Positions 35,049 through 47,396 of a DNA stretch of 64,000 nt are shown piece after piece. The stretch spans positions 1,442,493 through 1,506,492 of the forward strand of contig ML213507.1 of NCBI GenBank assembly GCA_004369045.1, read 5' to 3'. The DNA comes from Heliocybe sulcata. Lineage: Eukaryota; Basidiomycota; Agaricomycetes; Gloeophyllales; Gloeophyllaceae. The notes beneath the pieces are model-generated. The model was not told the DNA's origin, did no database searches, and saw only the letters and a program-made list of their open reading frames with translations. Both the position numbers and the translations under genes were made by a program. Position 1 is the first letter of the stretch, and the number at the start of each line of letters is the position of its first letter.

Positions 35049-35969
35049 TCAGGCGAGGAAGCCAGCCACAAGCTGCATGTATCGCTCCCGCTCCTCCCAG
35101 AAAGGCGAGTGTGTCGAGTTTGGAAACGTGACCCACTTCACCTTCTGTATCCCGTCAAAGAAAGGTTTCACGACGTAGTCTTTTGATATGTCGTTGGCAC
35201 CGTTGATGACGAGGGTAGGAACTTTGATCATGTGGAGGCGGTCAATGATGGACCAATCTTTCAGGATCCTACCCTCATATTAGCAATCAAATGTAGGCAT
35301 TAATGAATAGGATGCTCACGGAGCCATTGCCACCGTAGGATCGCCGTTCTCTCCGAAGACTTGGTCTAGCGTATCGGTGTACTCTTTCGGGATCGGACGC
35401 AGAGTGCACCCATGGACGGCGTGAAACTGCAGCAGAGCCTCGTGGAACGCCTTCGGATCGGACATGCCCTTCATCATCCCGGCTTTCACCTCGTCCGGGA
35501 AAGCCTGCCAAAGCTCCGCGTTCGCTCGGTTCCACAGGCTCGACGAAGCGAGCGAGTCCGTGAGGATGAGACGTCGAAGCCCCTCTGGCTGCCTCCGCAC
35601 TGCAAACTCCGAAGCCAGGATCCCGCCCCACGAGTGGCCGACGATGCTGAAGGCATCCTCGATTCCCAAGTGTCGGAGTAGGTTGACGAGCTCGTCGATG
35701 AAGAGATCGATGGTCCAGAACGTGGGAGGCTTGTCTTTGAGATGCGTGGAACGACCGTTGCCGAGCTGGTCGTATAGAATGACGGGGGTGTTATTCTGGG
35801 CCAAGAGGTCTGCGAACGGAACAAGGTAATCGTGGACCAGTCCAGGACCGCCGTGCAGGGCAATGAGGGGCGGATTGGTGTTGCCCTTCAAGTCACCGAA
35901 GACCTTGTAGTATGTATGGAAAGTATCTCCTTCGTGATCGAAAGGAATGAGACCTCCCTTGAGGGCCAT
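35049..35969 (-). CDS. Proline iminopeptidase (S33 alpha/beta hydrolase)
   Basis: Releases N-terminal proline from peptides. Two exons: complement(join(35049..35268,35320..35969)), 289 residues, normal for the family. Landmarks are the oxyanion HGGPG, DQLGNGRS, the nucleophile elbow GHSWGG, the Asp region in INGANDIS and the catalytic His in NSTHSPFWEE. There is no signal peptide, so a cytosolic role in finishing peptide breakdown is likely. The acceptor at 35269 is required for frame; an AG five bases earlier in the intron would give a stop. The first in-frame ATG (35969, MALKGGLIPF) is taken as start. Confidence 0.93.
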
Positions 35970-36566
35970 GATGTCAGAATTAAAGGACACGGGATAGAGT
36001 CGATTTACGCCGGTCTGAAAGCTGAGTTAGAACGGCATGGCTGATAATGCGACGGATACTGACCGGGAAGACTCGTTCCTATCTCTTACGGGAACCAGCA
36101 CGCAGACAGCCCAGTAATATATGTGCAAGATACCCCCGGCCATCACGTGTGCTCCTGATATATGGGATTAGAGCTCTTGGAGGCACAAAGCAATGTAAGC
36201 GCTTACGAAAGCCCGTAGATCGCCGTACGCACATCCCAGCCCGAGATGCTCCACGGAATTTCATGAGATGGAGTGTGGCTATGCCATCCTCGCGATCGTC
36301 ATCAATGTGCTTTGTTCCCGGCGTTAGTTAAGCGAATCCTGCAACACGGAGTGCAGCCCGAGATCACCGCTATACAGGTTTTAGATCTTCGTGACATGAT
36401 ACCAACCTCCAGTGTACCTTGCAGCTGTGGACAAGAGTCCTCCAAGTTTATATCCTGGGTGATGCAAGATGCCTGGACAACGGGGTGTCATAGAAGATAG
36501 CTGTTTCTCGTGTATTCAGCGAAACACAGATTAGTGGTACAAATTCAGCATGGACTATCCAGTCTG
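35970..36566. other. Intergenic, no gene seen
   Basis: Short patternless frames on both strands. Confidence 0.45.
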
Positions 36567-37390
36567 TTAGTCACGTCCCAATAGCCAGTCCTCCGACACT
36601 TGCTCCAGTTCCTCCGCAGTCATATTCGCGTTCAGAAACTCAGTCATCGACATCGAGCGGTACTTGCCACTCGGGACGAGTGACTTCGCGTTACTCTCCG
36701 CGGGCTGCTCTGCACAAAGACACGGTTCGGTACTCCGCCACTTGGAATAGATGACGCGATGCTCACCTGGCTGGATCCCCCCTCCCAGGCTGAAATCGGG
36801 ATACAGGAACTCCCGCTCCCGCTTCCTCTCGAGCTCTTCTGCCTCTAGAGCCTTGGAAGTGATACAAACCAGCGGCGACGAAGGATCATGGCGACGCGAG
36901 ACTCTCAAGAACGCGGCAAAGTGGTCCACGTGGATCCAGTTATTCACGTTTAGGAGCGAGAACGTGGGGTGGCTGTACAATACGGGTGGAAGGAGCTGTG
37001 GAATCTGATTTCAACTTGCGCATCAATAGAGAAGGGAGAGAGATGGACGTACGAAGTTCCGGTATGCCAGAACTTGGGCGATGGTAGCATTTAGGATAAC
37101 CATATCCCGTTCACTTGAGGGCACGGCATTGCCACTCTTGATGTACATATACAAGGCCAGCGTGCCTTCCGTAGCCCAGGGAGACGGCGTGGACAAGCAG
37201 AATATGGACCCATCAGGGTCGACTACCGAGCGGAGGGATCTGGGGAAAACCTAGCGTACATGTCTTCAAAATTAGCTGTCAACACCGGGGTAGAGCACGG
37301 AAAACGTACAGCGTCCCGGTACTCTGTCAAAAAGCTTGGTAGGTTCAGATTCTCGTAATGACCGAGCGGAGTCATTGAATGCGATGCCAT
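36567..37390 (-). CDS. Uncharacterised protein, four exons
   Basis: Exons: complement(join(36567..36709,36767..37004,37053..37250,37310..37390)), 219 residues, introns of 48-59 nt with normal signals. The start at 37390 has a perfect TCCACCATGG context, and TATAAAG lies 41 nt upstream (37431-37437). The chain keeps frame through all four exons. Blocks include LALYMYIKSGNAVPSSERD, FSLLNVNNWIHVDHFAAFL and a C-terminal MSMTEFLNANMTAEELEQV. I see no signal peptide, membrane helix or known domain. It looks like a genuine conserved fungal gene, but I cannot name it. Confidence 0.7.
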
Positions 37391-37430
37391 GGTGGACAGT
37401 TCGATCAGACAACCCACGATGCATTTACTG

Positions 37431-37437
37431 CTTTATA
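37431..37437 (-). promoter_or_regulatory. TATA box of the 36.6-37.4 kb gene
   Basis: TATAAAG on the minus strand, 41 nt upstream of the chosen ATG. It rules against the in-frame ATG at 37417, which is too close. Confidence 0.55.
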
Positions 37438-39191
37438 CTGGCGACCCGGTGTGGCACTTCCCTGAGTTGGGCCACGGAAGCCACACAGGGTGGGAAATGT
37501 GGCACGCGGACTTGCCAGCCGGGACAAGGACAACGGGCGTGGCAACCAGAGACCAGAGCGACTGGAGCATGGACGGGCAACGGTGCCACAGGGACCAGCA
37601 AGAATGGAGCGGAACACGCAGCATGCTCCTTGGCCACATACCCTAGCTCAGGCCGGGCATTTCCAGGGTAGCAGATCGATACCTCCGTTTTTTTTTCGCA
37701 CTCCAATAAAGCGACACAGCGGCTCTGCGGCGAAAGGTCCGTGTCACCAGATTGGTGGCCTCGTGCGGTACGTGCCTGTGGCAGAGTTCACGTCGCACGT
37801 CGTCAAGATAATATGCCACCCCTCACCACTTGAATCCGCACTCGACTGCAGCGACTTCTCTTTCCCAGTCTTCCTTCACCTGTCACCGGTATGGAGTTTG
37901 TCTCGGAGCTTTAGCTGGCTCGTCTGCCATATCCCTCTACAACCCAAAGGTATCAGCGGTGAGCGGGAAGAATCAGGGTACCATTCATGGTACAGAACGC
38001 ATCCGTCTGCCTGGGCGTCCTTAGAGAAGTCATCTGACAGCGAAGTTCGACTGGCCCTGTCCGGGGAGAAGTAGTCACGATATTCGTTGACTCTTGGATA
38101 CCAGTGGCGGCTGCTGCTACACCGCAGCTCAAGACTGCCACATAGGACCGGACTCCGTCAGATTCACCTCGTCTCTACATTCCCGCAAAGCGAGAGTCGA
38201 GGCGATCCTTTGGCTCTTGAGGTCTTGGATCCCAAGTGACCGTAGTGATATCGGGATGATCGCTCTAAAAGCTGGGGGTGGACTGCGCAGAGGTGAATAT
38301 GACGTCCGCGTACCGCGCGCTGACCGTGCCTCATGACAGCACTAACAAAACGTGCAGCTCCTGGCCTGTCAGTCTGAATAACCATTATCTGCGCTCGTTA
38401 ACGGTACGGACCACTCACACATGATCCAGGCCGAGGTTGCCTATCACGAGTCACAATTTATCGACCGCATACTACCCTCGAGCTGCTGCCAGAATCACTC
38501 GACGATCGAGGAGGAACTTGTTCCGCGGGGATACTTGGTGGCTGTACGTCGCGATCCTCCGCTCTGGATCGAGTACGGTGCGCGCACAGCTTCGTCGGAA
38601 CGCCGGTGTTGCTTCTCATGGTAATGAAGATGCGTCGGGCTTTGGCTTGAAGGCAGCGATATCTTGCCGAGCATTATCGAGGTTTGAGGTACAGGAAGAG
38701 GTGCCCAACACGGCGGCGGCGAACCGTAAGCCTTGTCAGACGTTTGGGTCAAAATCAGACTTCAAGCTTCAGCAGCGGTGCGGATGCAGCTTGCCTTGAC
38801 TGGCAGGAGCACCGCCGAATATACATGCCCGGACTGGACCTGTTAGTGAACAATGAGCAGTGTACTTCAGATGGATATCGGGAAGGTGGGACTCAAACCC
38901 TACGAACCCTTCTCCTCCTTCCCTTCGAACACAAGAAGATCACAACAACAGCAGATACAGAAGAACCAGATCAATCGTGAAGAACAATCACCCATCCCGA
39001 TTACTGATTCATTTCTGCTTCCTACATTAGAGCACTAGGAGAGTGTACATTATCCGAACGCATTGATACAACAGATTAGTCGATACATTTGGCGCCTTCA
39101 ATATTCCTGGATCACCATGTTGTCCAAGATGAAACATAGAAAGAAAAGGGAGAAAAAAGAGATAATCAGCCAAGTCCAACGGGGGAAAAGA
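37438..39191. other. Intergenic, no gene seen
   Basis: Several mid-length plus-strand frames near 37.5-38.1 kb overlap in all phases and lack splice logic. Nothing is supported. Confidence 0.4.
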
Positions 39192-40586
39192 CTACCCGCC
39201 CACCCCACTCAAGACCTTAAACACCTCGCCCTGCCTCTCCCTGAATGCCCGCAGCCTCGTCAACCCCAGCGCGAGCCCATTCACCCGATTCGCAAACGCC
39301 ACCGCCCGTCCTTCAACGCTCCTCCTCCCTCCTCCCCCTTCCTCCCTCTCTCGCTCGTTCCGGACATGATGCCCCACGCCCTTCTCGAGCATGTACCGCA
39401 CCCTCTCGAGTCGAGGCGGAGGAATGTCCTCCCCGCGCGCCGCCAGCCGCATCGCATCCTCATCATCCTGCTCCTCCATCTCCCTCGCCGCGTTCCCAAT
39501 ACTCGCGAGCTCGATCATGAACGGCTTCAGCTGCCGCGGACACTCCGCCAGCGTCAGCGTCTGGCCTAGCACACCCAGCACATCGCCGTCGTTCGTCACA
39601 CACGTGGTCGCGACCTCGAGAATAGCAAAGGAGACGGCGGCAAAGTACGCCCGGGGCGGGTCGACGGCGAGGAGATGCCGGATGGAGGGCTGCCGCTCGA
39701 GGACGTCGGCGAGGGAGGCGTACAGGGTCTCGCGGATGAGCTCAATGGCAGGAGAGTGGGGAGTGAGAATAGAGGGCGAGGGCGGGCGGGAGATGGGGGA
39801 CTTGGGGTCGATGAATTCGGTATTGGAGGCAGCGGGGGAGAGGTAGCCATTTGAGGTCGTGGACGTTGTGCGGGTATGCGTGTGCGCGTAGGAGGGCGCT
39901 TGGGGGAGGTCGCCCGGGTCGGATCGCGGTGAAGGGTGCGGCGAGGTGGTGGTGGGCGAGGGCGAGGGGTCGTACGCTGGCGGAGGCTGGAAGCTCGCCC
40001 TGACTTTCCGAGTTGGCGCGCTCGGGCCCTCTCCTGCATCAATCGCCGCCTGCAAATCCCCCCCATACCGCTCCTGAAAGCTCCTCCTCTGACTAATCTC
40101 AATCGCCACCGCCCGTAGATCCGCAGCTATCCTCGACAAATTGGGATTCGTCGGCTGGGCGAGGGGCGGGAGGCTGCAGATGATGCGGGCGAGGTCGTGC
40201 TGGTGCTCGGGAGCCAGGTTCTGGATCTCAGGAACGGTGTTGGCCCAGACGGAGAGGAAGGCGATGAAGGCGGGCGGACAGTTGTCGCCGGAGAGTTGCA
40301 TTGGCGGAGTGGATTTGTTCACGCGAGGGAGAGGGACCGAGGGCGGGTTGGTGGTACAGCGGAGGGCAGCAAAGTACAAACATAGTGCGGGGCCTGGAGA
40401 GCGTTAGTGGAACTCAGTCAATAGTGGATTGACTCACGCACCTGTGATCATGAGATCGCCCTCCGCGCTGCTGAGCATCTCGACATCGAGCAGACGCTCG
40501 ACCTTTGCCTGCGTGAGGGAGGACTTGAGGTAGCTGTGGAAGCTGTTCTGAACATAGTCTTCTGATAGACGTTCCGATTCTGCCAT
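39192..40586 (-). CDS. Uncharacterised 448-residue protein
   Basis: Two exons: complement(join(39192..40393,40442..40586)), intron 48 nt. The N-terminal part (MAESERLSEDYVQNSFHSYL, then QAKVERLLDVEMLSSAEGD) and the region after MITGPALCLYFAALRC look folded and helical. The middle is a long Pro/Ser-rich linker (about residues 175-260). A second helical part runs from ELIRETLYASLADVLE to the end. No enzyme motif is visible. An in-frame upstream ATG at 40694 exists, but 40586 fits the initiation better. High GC at third codon positions creates long antisense frames, which I reject. Confidence 0.7.
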
Positions 40587-40969
40587 GGCGTGATGAAGCG
40601 TGTGCGAGAGGATCGTGCGCGTCTTTTGAAGCAGTGGCTGAGGCAAAGCGCTGCACCGCCTCCATTCCATGTCATCGCGCCCACGTGGGAGCACAGCTTC
40701 GGCATGACTCAGTGCCGGCTTGGCTTTGCATTGCCCGTACCTGCCTGCGCCCGAACATGGCTCGAGAGGAGTAGTGTACTCTTTAGCATAGGATATTACC
40801 GCAAGGGTGTTTTCTGATCAGAAATACCGCCTGCGAAAGGGAGTCACTTGTGATTGGCTGACGATAGACTGGGAGGAGGTCTATAAACAGCTTAGGCAGA
40901 CCTGTATCTCATGTCCAGAGAAGGGGAGTAGACGGCTGATTGGCTGGCTTCGCGACATCCATTGCAACT

Positions 40970-41575
40970 GTATGGTTGTGATGCAAGTATACGCGTACCA
41001 CCCTTGCATGTAAAAGAATTGTCGTCCGGGCTCCTCGGTAACAAGGACTGTCTTGACCTCCTGTGGCTAGGCCGCAGCGGAGCCATAGTTACGCGTGGAT
41101 CCCAGACACAAAAGAAAGAACAAGACAGATGAAGGATAACAGGGAGTAGCTGGCGTACATATATGCGCCTTCTAATATTTCTGTTCTTTCTAATACAGCC
41201 ATCGCCTATTGCTGAGATCGGTTTCCTGCAGGTGTACACCGACGGGTGTCCAGTCCGGACAGTCGGATGCGCAAGAGAATCTTCGACACTCAGAGGGTAG
41301 CGGACGACCTGACACTAGCTGAGAGAATGCAGAGGCTGGTATGCATGACGCCTAGGGTACGGAATGGACGAGCCAGCGGTGAAAGGGAGGGGAGCGGAGG
41401 GACGGAAGAGAGAAACGGGAAGGGAGAGTCGCAATAACGTCCCCTTTATATATGGAGGACGCGTACGCACGGATCATCCGAGTTTTGTGAACTGACATTG
41501 CTGGGATGGACGACGCGTCATGGACGTGACCGACTCGTGGCGGCTGGCGGTCACATGCCCCTTTCCCAGGCCCGG
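40970..41575 (-). repeat. Left arm of a large diverged inverted repeat
   Basis: Read on the minus strand, this arm aligns by eye, with gaps, to the plus strand of 41730-42300. Shared landmarks: the upstream block with GGATGGACG; the TATATAAAGGGGACG promoter (41441-41452 here); a CT-rich start region; CTGTCCGGACTGGAC matched by CTGCCCGGACTGGAC; CCTGCAGGAAA; TATATGTACGCC matched by TATACGTACGCC; and GCGTATACTTGCATC matched by GCATATACTTGCATC. Arm ends are approximate. I find no common open frame in the two arms. Confidence 0.65.
41441..41452 (-). promoter_or_regulatory. TATA box in left repeat arm
   Basis: TATATAAAGGGG on the minus strand, mirrored by TATAAAGGGG at 41849-41858. Confidence 0.55.
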
Positions 41576-41729
41576 GACGTTTGCTATGACAGTACTATGG
41601 CAAAGACTTCGTCGTGGATGAATTAATGAATTTTATTGCATGCAGTAGTCCTCAACATTTTAGCTGGGCTTGTCTCAGATAAAGGATGGCAGGGCGGGCA
41701 CTAGCGGCAAACGATGAACGAGGTCAGCC

Positions 41730-42300
41730 GTGACGTGACGGTCCACCGCTCACGGGTTTGTCACGTTTATGACGCGTCCATCCCGACGATGCCACTTCAC
41801 ATGCCACTTCACGAAAATCGGATGGTCCGTGCGCAGGCGTCCTCCGCATATAAAGGGGACGCCCTTGCATCCCTCTTATGTCTCCCTCCGCTCCCTCCTT
41901 TCCCCGCTCGCCCACCCCTACATACACCAGACGTGGTGTACATCCCGCACACTGAGCTTATCTCAGGTGCTTTGCTACGCCGAATCATCTCCTGCGCCTC
42001 CGGCTGCCCGGACTGGACGACACGTCCGCGTGCACCGGGACCTGCAGGAAATCAATATAGCGATGGATGATGGGTCCTGCATCGGATATCGGAAGGCCCA
42101 TATACGTACGCCGCCATCTTCCTATTATCCCCTCCTCTGTCCAAGTCAGACCCTGTATTATAGCTCTGGAGTCTACGCATATCTGCGGATCTGCTGCGGC
42201 CTGGCCACGGAAGATCAAGACAGTCAAGCTTGTTGCTGAGGAGCGAGGGTGGCAATGCCACCACAATGGCACGCATATACTTGCATCGAAGTCGTACAAT
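41730..42300 (+). repeat. Right arm of a large diverged inverted repeat
   Basis: Counterpart of 40970-41575, head to head across a spacer of about 150 nt (41576-41729). The promoter-like TATAAAGGGG at 41849-41858 is followed by a strong pyrimidine tract. Possible products downstream include a short spliced ORF starting near 41879 (MSPSAPSFPRSPTP) and an open frame at 42067-42327, but neither has a counterpart in the left arm. The transcripts may be non-coding or decayed. Confidence 0.65.
41849..41858 (+). promoter_or_regulatory. TATA box in right repeat arm
   Basis: TATAAAGGGG followed by a CT-rich transcription-start-like stretch to about 41930. Confidence 0.55.
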
Positions 42301-42753
42301 ATTCGAACGTCCCTATTACTCTCGTGAGTGCGCAATTTCTCTTCATCGGACGTGGGTTATGGGCTTTATTGCAATGATGTCCACATGAAGAAAGCATGTT
42401 ATGGCACGACTGCCCCTCGCATCATGGTGCTGGTGCCGACGCTGACAGGACCATTTACATGGGAGTTTATATCGACCAACCAAGGCTTGCTACTCGTTGC
42501 TCTACCGAATGTGCGCGGTCTTGCCGACTGCTTGTCCCGGGCAATAACAATAATCATAGAACATAGAGACACAACAGTGATATCAAAGCATCACGAAAGC
42601 AAGGTCGACATAACAGTCCATAAACGACACATGAATGAGCATTAAACCCGACTATCGACAACTGGCTCAAGAAGGTACAGGCTCTGTGCTCTATCCCTAT
42701 CTGCAAAGTACCTGGCATGCGGAATTAGTCGTGGAGTAGGAAACATCACCTCG
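42301..42753. other. Intergenic, no gene seen
   Basis: Short frames only. Confidence 0.4.
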
Positions 42754-43557
42754 CTAGAACCCGGCCAAACACCCCTCGTCCTTCACCTCGAGCTCACAAC
42801 TCTTCAGCCTACACGCCCGTATAGCCTTGAACCGCCCATCCTCCTCATCTCCGCCTACTACCCTCGTTCTGCTCCGGCTTTTGCGTCGGAGTTTCGGACG
42901 CTCCTCGACAGGCGGAGGCGAGTACGGAAGCGACAGCGAATGGGGTGAATGAGGCAAGAAGGCGAGGTCAGGCTCAGTGAGAAAGTCGTCGAGGGACCGG
43001 TACGTCGCCTGCGAGTTCGGTATGGCGAGCGGCGGGCGGAACCAGGGCGAGGACGGGGAGACGTCGAGCTCGCAGAGAAGCGGCACGATGCTGCTGTCGG
43101 ATTCGTCGGACTCGGAGGAGAGGTCGGGGATGAGCGCGGGCACGGGGTGGATGTTTGGGGAGAGGGAGGCGGGGGAGCGTGAGCGTGAGTGCGAGGGACG
43201 GTGTGAGAAGACGGGTATGTCATCCGCCGACGATCCTCCCTTGTCGGACACGGGCTGCTTCGGATGGCGTCACGGGTCAGCTCTGCTCTTATCAGGCGCG
43301 GGGGAAGTGCTCACCTGCGCGACGCGCGGGTGGACGTGCCTGCCCGCTGTGTCGGCTGGGGGGTACGTCCTGCCAGGGCATCCGCGGGCAGGCAGCGCGC
43401 ACGCGTTCGGGGCGACGACGATGGGGGAGCGGTCGTAACTGGCGGGGGAGTGGGCGGGGAAGGAGCGCGTAAGGGTGGGTGAGGGCGGGAAGTGGACTTG
43501 GACGTGACGCGGGCGCGCAGCCCTGGAGGGTTTGAGGATGGGGCGGGGCTGGGACAT
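42754..43557 (-). CDS. Uncharacterised Ser/Pro-rich protein (248 residues)
   Basis: Two exons: complement(join(42754..43257,43315..43557)); the intron is 57 nt with a GTGAGC donor and a GCTGACC branch-like site. The product starts MSQPRPILKPSRAARPRHV and continues with VQVHFPPSPTLTRSFPAHSP. The middle, SHSRSRSPASLSPNIHPVP, is Arg/Ser-rich. An acidic Ser run (SSESDESDSS) precedes SPWFRPPLAIPNSQATYRSL. A basic KLRRKSRSRTR lies near the end. The first lines match a pattern I have seen in Agaricomycete hypothetical proteins. No catalytic motif; probably disordered and perhaps nuclear. Confidence 0.65.
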
Positions 43558-46500
43558 TATGCGGTGGGGTTGGTGTCTGTCGTGAGGGTATACGTGGCGA
43601 CGCGACCGGGGGGCCAGTGTTAACAGGACATAAACGCGGCCATGGTGAGGGTGGTCTAGTGTAGGTTTACGATGTTGCTAGAGTTATAACAGATGAGAGG
43701 CCGGGGTGTGCGGAGGTAGAGTAGCAGGAATCCGAGAAGATTGACTGCCCTGGCACGTTGCTGGTGAACTGTCAACGGCCACGCGCTGACCCAGGCAAGC
43801 CTGCTACGGGTCCTAGTCCAGCTGCAGATGCGAGAGCGCGCTCGCTGGCGAGTTGCTTGATGACTGTACACTGCAGCAGAGAGCTAGGCGGTGCTTGTAA
43901 ATTTATGGCGACCAGGGCGGTGGAGGCGGAGCCTCCGGCACCGGGCGGCACTATGTTCACACGCATGACGTAGCGGGCGCACTCCGGGTGGCTGTGCACC
44001 GCCGACCTTCCTTTCCTTCATCTCTCTTGTTGCGGATTTATTATCGCCGACAGCACTTTTTGTTGCGATACACGTTTGATCTTTCATTCCCGCCAGTGGG
44101 TGCTTGTTGTGAAGATGGCAGGCTGTGTTAAAATGCTTTACGTCTGCGATAAGGCCAAGCACCCTCGAGGACGGCCCGCCCTTTTGTTTCTCCAGAAACC
44201 GCAATCCGATGGTACTCCGGAGGCTTTGTGATACTGAGAATACAGTTGCATGTCGCGTGCTAATCCTCCGATAGACTTTGTTTTAGCTCAGACTCACTTC
44301 ACACCAGGCGGTCATGGGTTACGTGCTCCCTTCTCGCGCGTGAAGGTCATCCAGAAGTCTGTGCTTTCTCTCCGTCCATAAAGGTCTCACCGTATACCCG
44401 ATAGATGGCGAGATGTATCGTCCAATGGCACGGCTTACGTCCGAGTCTCGACTTGCACGTCCACACTCCTCCACGTCCCCGGAAAACTTCAATCAACAGC
44501 ACATCGTGTTGATTATGTTCTGCCCTCTCCTTCTGCACCGAATTCCGCATGACGTACGACCTTCTCATCGAAATGCTTCTCATCGGGACACTCGATCACA
44601 GAGTAAGTTATGACCTTAAACCGCCTCATGGCCCCCTCCTTCCCTCTTCCGCCATCCCCCTTGTCAACTAGATGCATCGCCATGCGCCTGGGCCAACAGG
44701 CCTCCTTCCGGAATTCCGCTGTATGAGATGTGAATCGCATCCTTATTGGCCAGCGCTCCGGGACGCTCAGGACATCTACGACCCAGAACGCTCGGATGAC
44801 ACGCAGAGTGCTAACTTTAGCGGCTTGTCAAAGTTCGCGTTGCGGGTGTGATGTTTCGACCGGCCTAGGACTCTCGCGTTAGTCCGCTGATTACTCGTCC
44901 CTGCAGATACCCTCGGGCGACACGCCTATCGTCCAATGTCTGCACAGATGGGTGAGATATCCTTGCCATGTCTGCGGGGTTAGAGCCGCGGCTCACGCAA
45001 GATGGGTCCTAGTGAGTCGGAGAGATAATCGAGAAGCGCGGCCGCGACCACTGGCGTTAATCCTAGTGGCCACAGCCCGTTGTCCGAACTGCCGGACTAC
45101 GCACGGTGGGTACTGCCTGATGGAACTCAGATATGAAAAGGTCTCAGCCAGTAGCGTTAACCTGTCCAGTATCTGCGGGGATAGACGCACCTCACGCACA
45201 GTGGGTGCTTGTGGGCCACTGGGACAGACGCCACAGGGGCCATAACGCGGGGAGCCGATGGCTACTTGGTGGCACACACGGCCAATGTTGTCGACAATAT
45301 TGCTTCTCGCAATTCGCGGCACAATCTACTCCCGAAGGAGGGCTCTGTTCTTGAAGCGAGGTGCGCCGTCGTCTTATGTATCCTCCATTCTAGTTTAATC
45401 ATAGACCGCGAACGGATCAATCATTAGTTTCACGCCGATTGTGCTGCGGGGAAAAGGCGGTGGACGCACGCTTGGGCTCTGCGGCGTCATGGGCGACGTA
45501 TACGCGGATGGCGTCCGTTCTCTCGTTCTTCGGCGTGAACCTGAGTGAGGTGATCCGTTCGTGGGATATGGTCTTCCCGGGATGAAGGAGGTGAGGAATG
45601 CCACGCCCGACGTCTGGAGCTCTCTTCTACCCGCCGACGATGCGCTTGAGCTTTGATTATGCAGATGTGGTCTATGCATGGGTTGAAAGCACCAGGCCTA
45701 GCTGAGTCCCACGGCTATACAATGGTGCTCCTGATGATCACATCAATACGCGACATGTGTACGGCAGGTCGTCATCAGTCGCCTTTACATTTATGTTCAC
45801 ATCTGAGTTGTGATAGTAGGCAGTTCCGTCATCGCCCTCGTGGATTGTTGAGTGGCTGGAGTGGGACAGGCCCACAGATCTCTCGTCGCCGTCAACATGC
45901 TTCCTTGCATACCCTCGTATCTGCGGCGGCGGCACCCAATCCTGTCTTCGAGAATGGATTCGCAAGTCATGGCGAGGTCTGAATCGGAAGACGATATTGA
46001 TCTTCAAATGGACGATCAAATTGGGATGCAAGAGGAGCCAATCCTTCCCTATTCGCCTCCTCGCTGTCGTAACCCTTTCTGACCTTTTGCGAGGACAGAG
46101 CATCCTTACGCGGCAGGTCCTTGCGATGTGCAAGAGATAATGAGGTAGCGTTAGTCCCTACAGGGACGATAGTATGAGGTGCGGTTGGGTGCTTGGTGGC
46201 ACTAAGGATCAGCCTCAATCGCTATTGACGCTACCGGAGAACTTCCTCCCACATTGGCGCCATACACTCGCCTGCGGCGGCTGGAATGGAGACGAGGATG
46301 CGATAAGGTATGGCCCTCGGTACGTTCTGTTGTTGTTCTTGGAGAGGATGACGAGCTACACAGCACCATGGATCAACATGACAGCGGAGAACGAATGCAG
46401 ACACTGCTCAGTGCTGACTACGTCCTGCATTGTGCAGCCAGTTATATAAGACGGGGCGCTTGGTGTGTTCTATTCCTATCCTCCTCCATGCCGGTATAAT

Positions 46501-47396
46501 CATAACCCGAGAGTGGCTCAAGTTACCATCCTTCAGAATGGATAGGTATGTATGGTCATCGCGTTCATTGTCCACTGCCTCGATACAGTTGAGGTGAACG
46601 AACGTATACGAGTAGGTCACCAGCCGGCACGCCGAGAGTGAGAGATGATAAGGAAACCCCGCGGCGTGAATCCTCATACTAATGCCACAGGGACGCTTGT
46701 GCCGGATACGACTTGTCACTCTGGATGGCGCCTTGATCAAGGTTGCCACCGCATTGATCCTGCTGGAGCTGTCTTCCACCGTAGTCACTCTTAGATGCTT
46801 GCCTTCTTTAGCGACTTGCGGCGTATTCTATTCATGTCCTTGGAGAAGACGGGACATTCACTGGCCAGGAACGGATTAATCGTATTCAGCTCGATATCGG
46901 GGACTGAATGGATATGCTGATGCTTACATCCTCCGTAGCTCCGCGAAGTCGAAGTACGGCCACACCCACAGAAACACCACTGCTAATCATTGACCAACCT
47001 GCGACGTATAGCACGTACCTCAGGTGCTCGTCTGGTGGGTTCCTGTATTCATATGTATATTTTGACTTGTGGATACGCAGGACGTTACTATCTTACCTAT
47101 CGGCGCTGGTGGCTATTGTGGCGCAGACCCACCGAGGTGCGTCGTCACCGCTGTCATTGTACGTCCTTGATTACCTTCGCCCTTATGAGGGACATCCCGG
47201 CTGTTGAATGCGTATCGAACGATATCAGGGTCGACTGCGACTGAGGTACGTCCAGAAAATGTGGTCTTGCTGAAAGGATTCACGATTTCATTCAAATCTA
47301 AAGAGAAGATGTTCAAGTACGGCGAGTCAAAGGGAAGTTCAGCCTTGTCTATGTTCCGCGTTATCACAGTTCTCTCACATGGAGGTGTGTATCAGA
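43558..47396. other. Long gene-poor stretch with imperfect tandem repeats
   Basis: No supported gene in 3.8 kb. At about 44.97-45.03 kb and 45.17-45.23 kb a block of some 60 nt is repeated imperfectly (TCTGCGGGG, TCACGCA and GTGGGTGCT-like words). Frames near 45.85-46.08 kb (an acidic SESEDDIDLQMDDQ stretch) and 46.68-47.2 kb (hydrophobic) may be gene remnants, but I cannot assign them. Confidence 0.4.

Noticed and set aside
39245-40118. Plus-strand frames opposite the 39.2-40.6 kb gene
   Set aside because: Pro/Arg/Ser-rich translations of the complementary strand of a GC-rich gene; no independent gene signals.
45738-46133. Minus-strand 131-codon frame
   Set aside because: No recognisable family and no promoter or introns. 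It overlaps an equally open plus-strand frame.
46682-47244. Hydrophobic plus-strand frames suggestive of a membrane protein
   Set aside because: Short frames that cannot be joined by convincing splice sites; at most a gene remnant.
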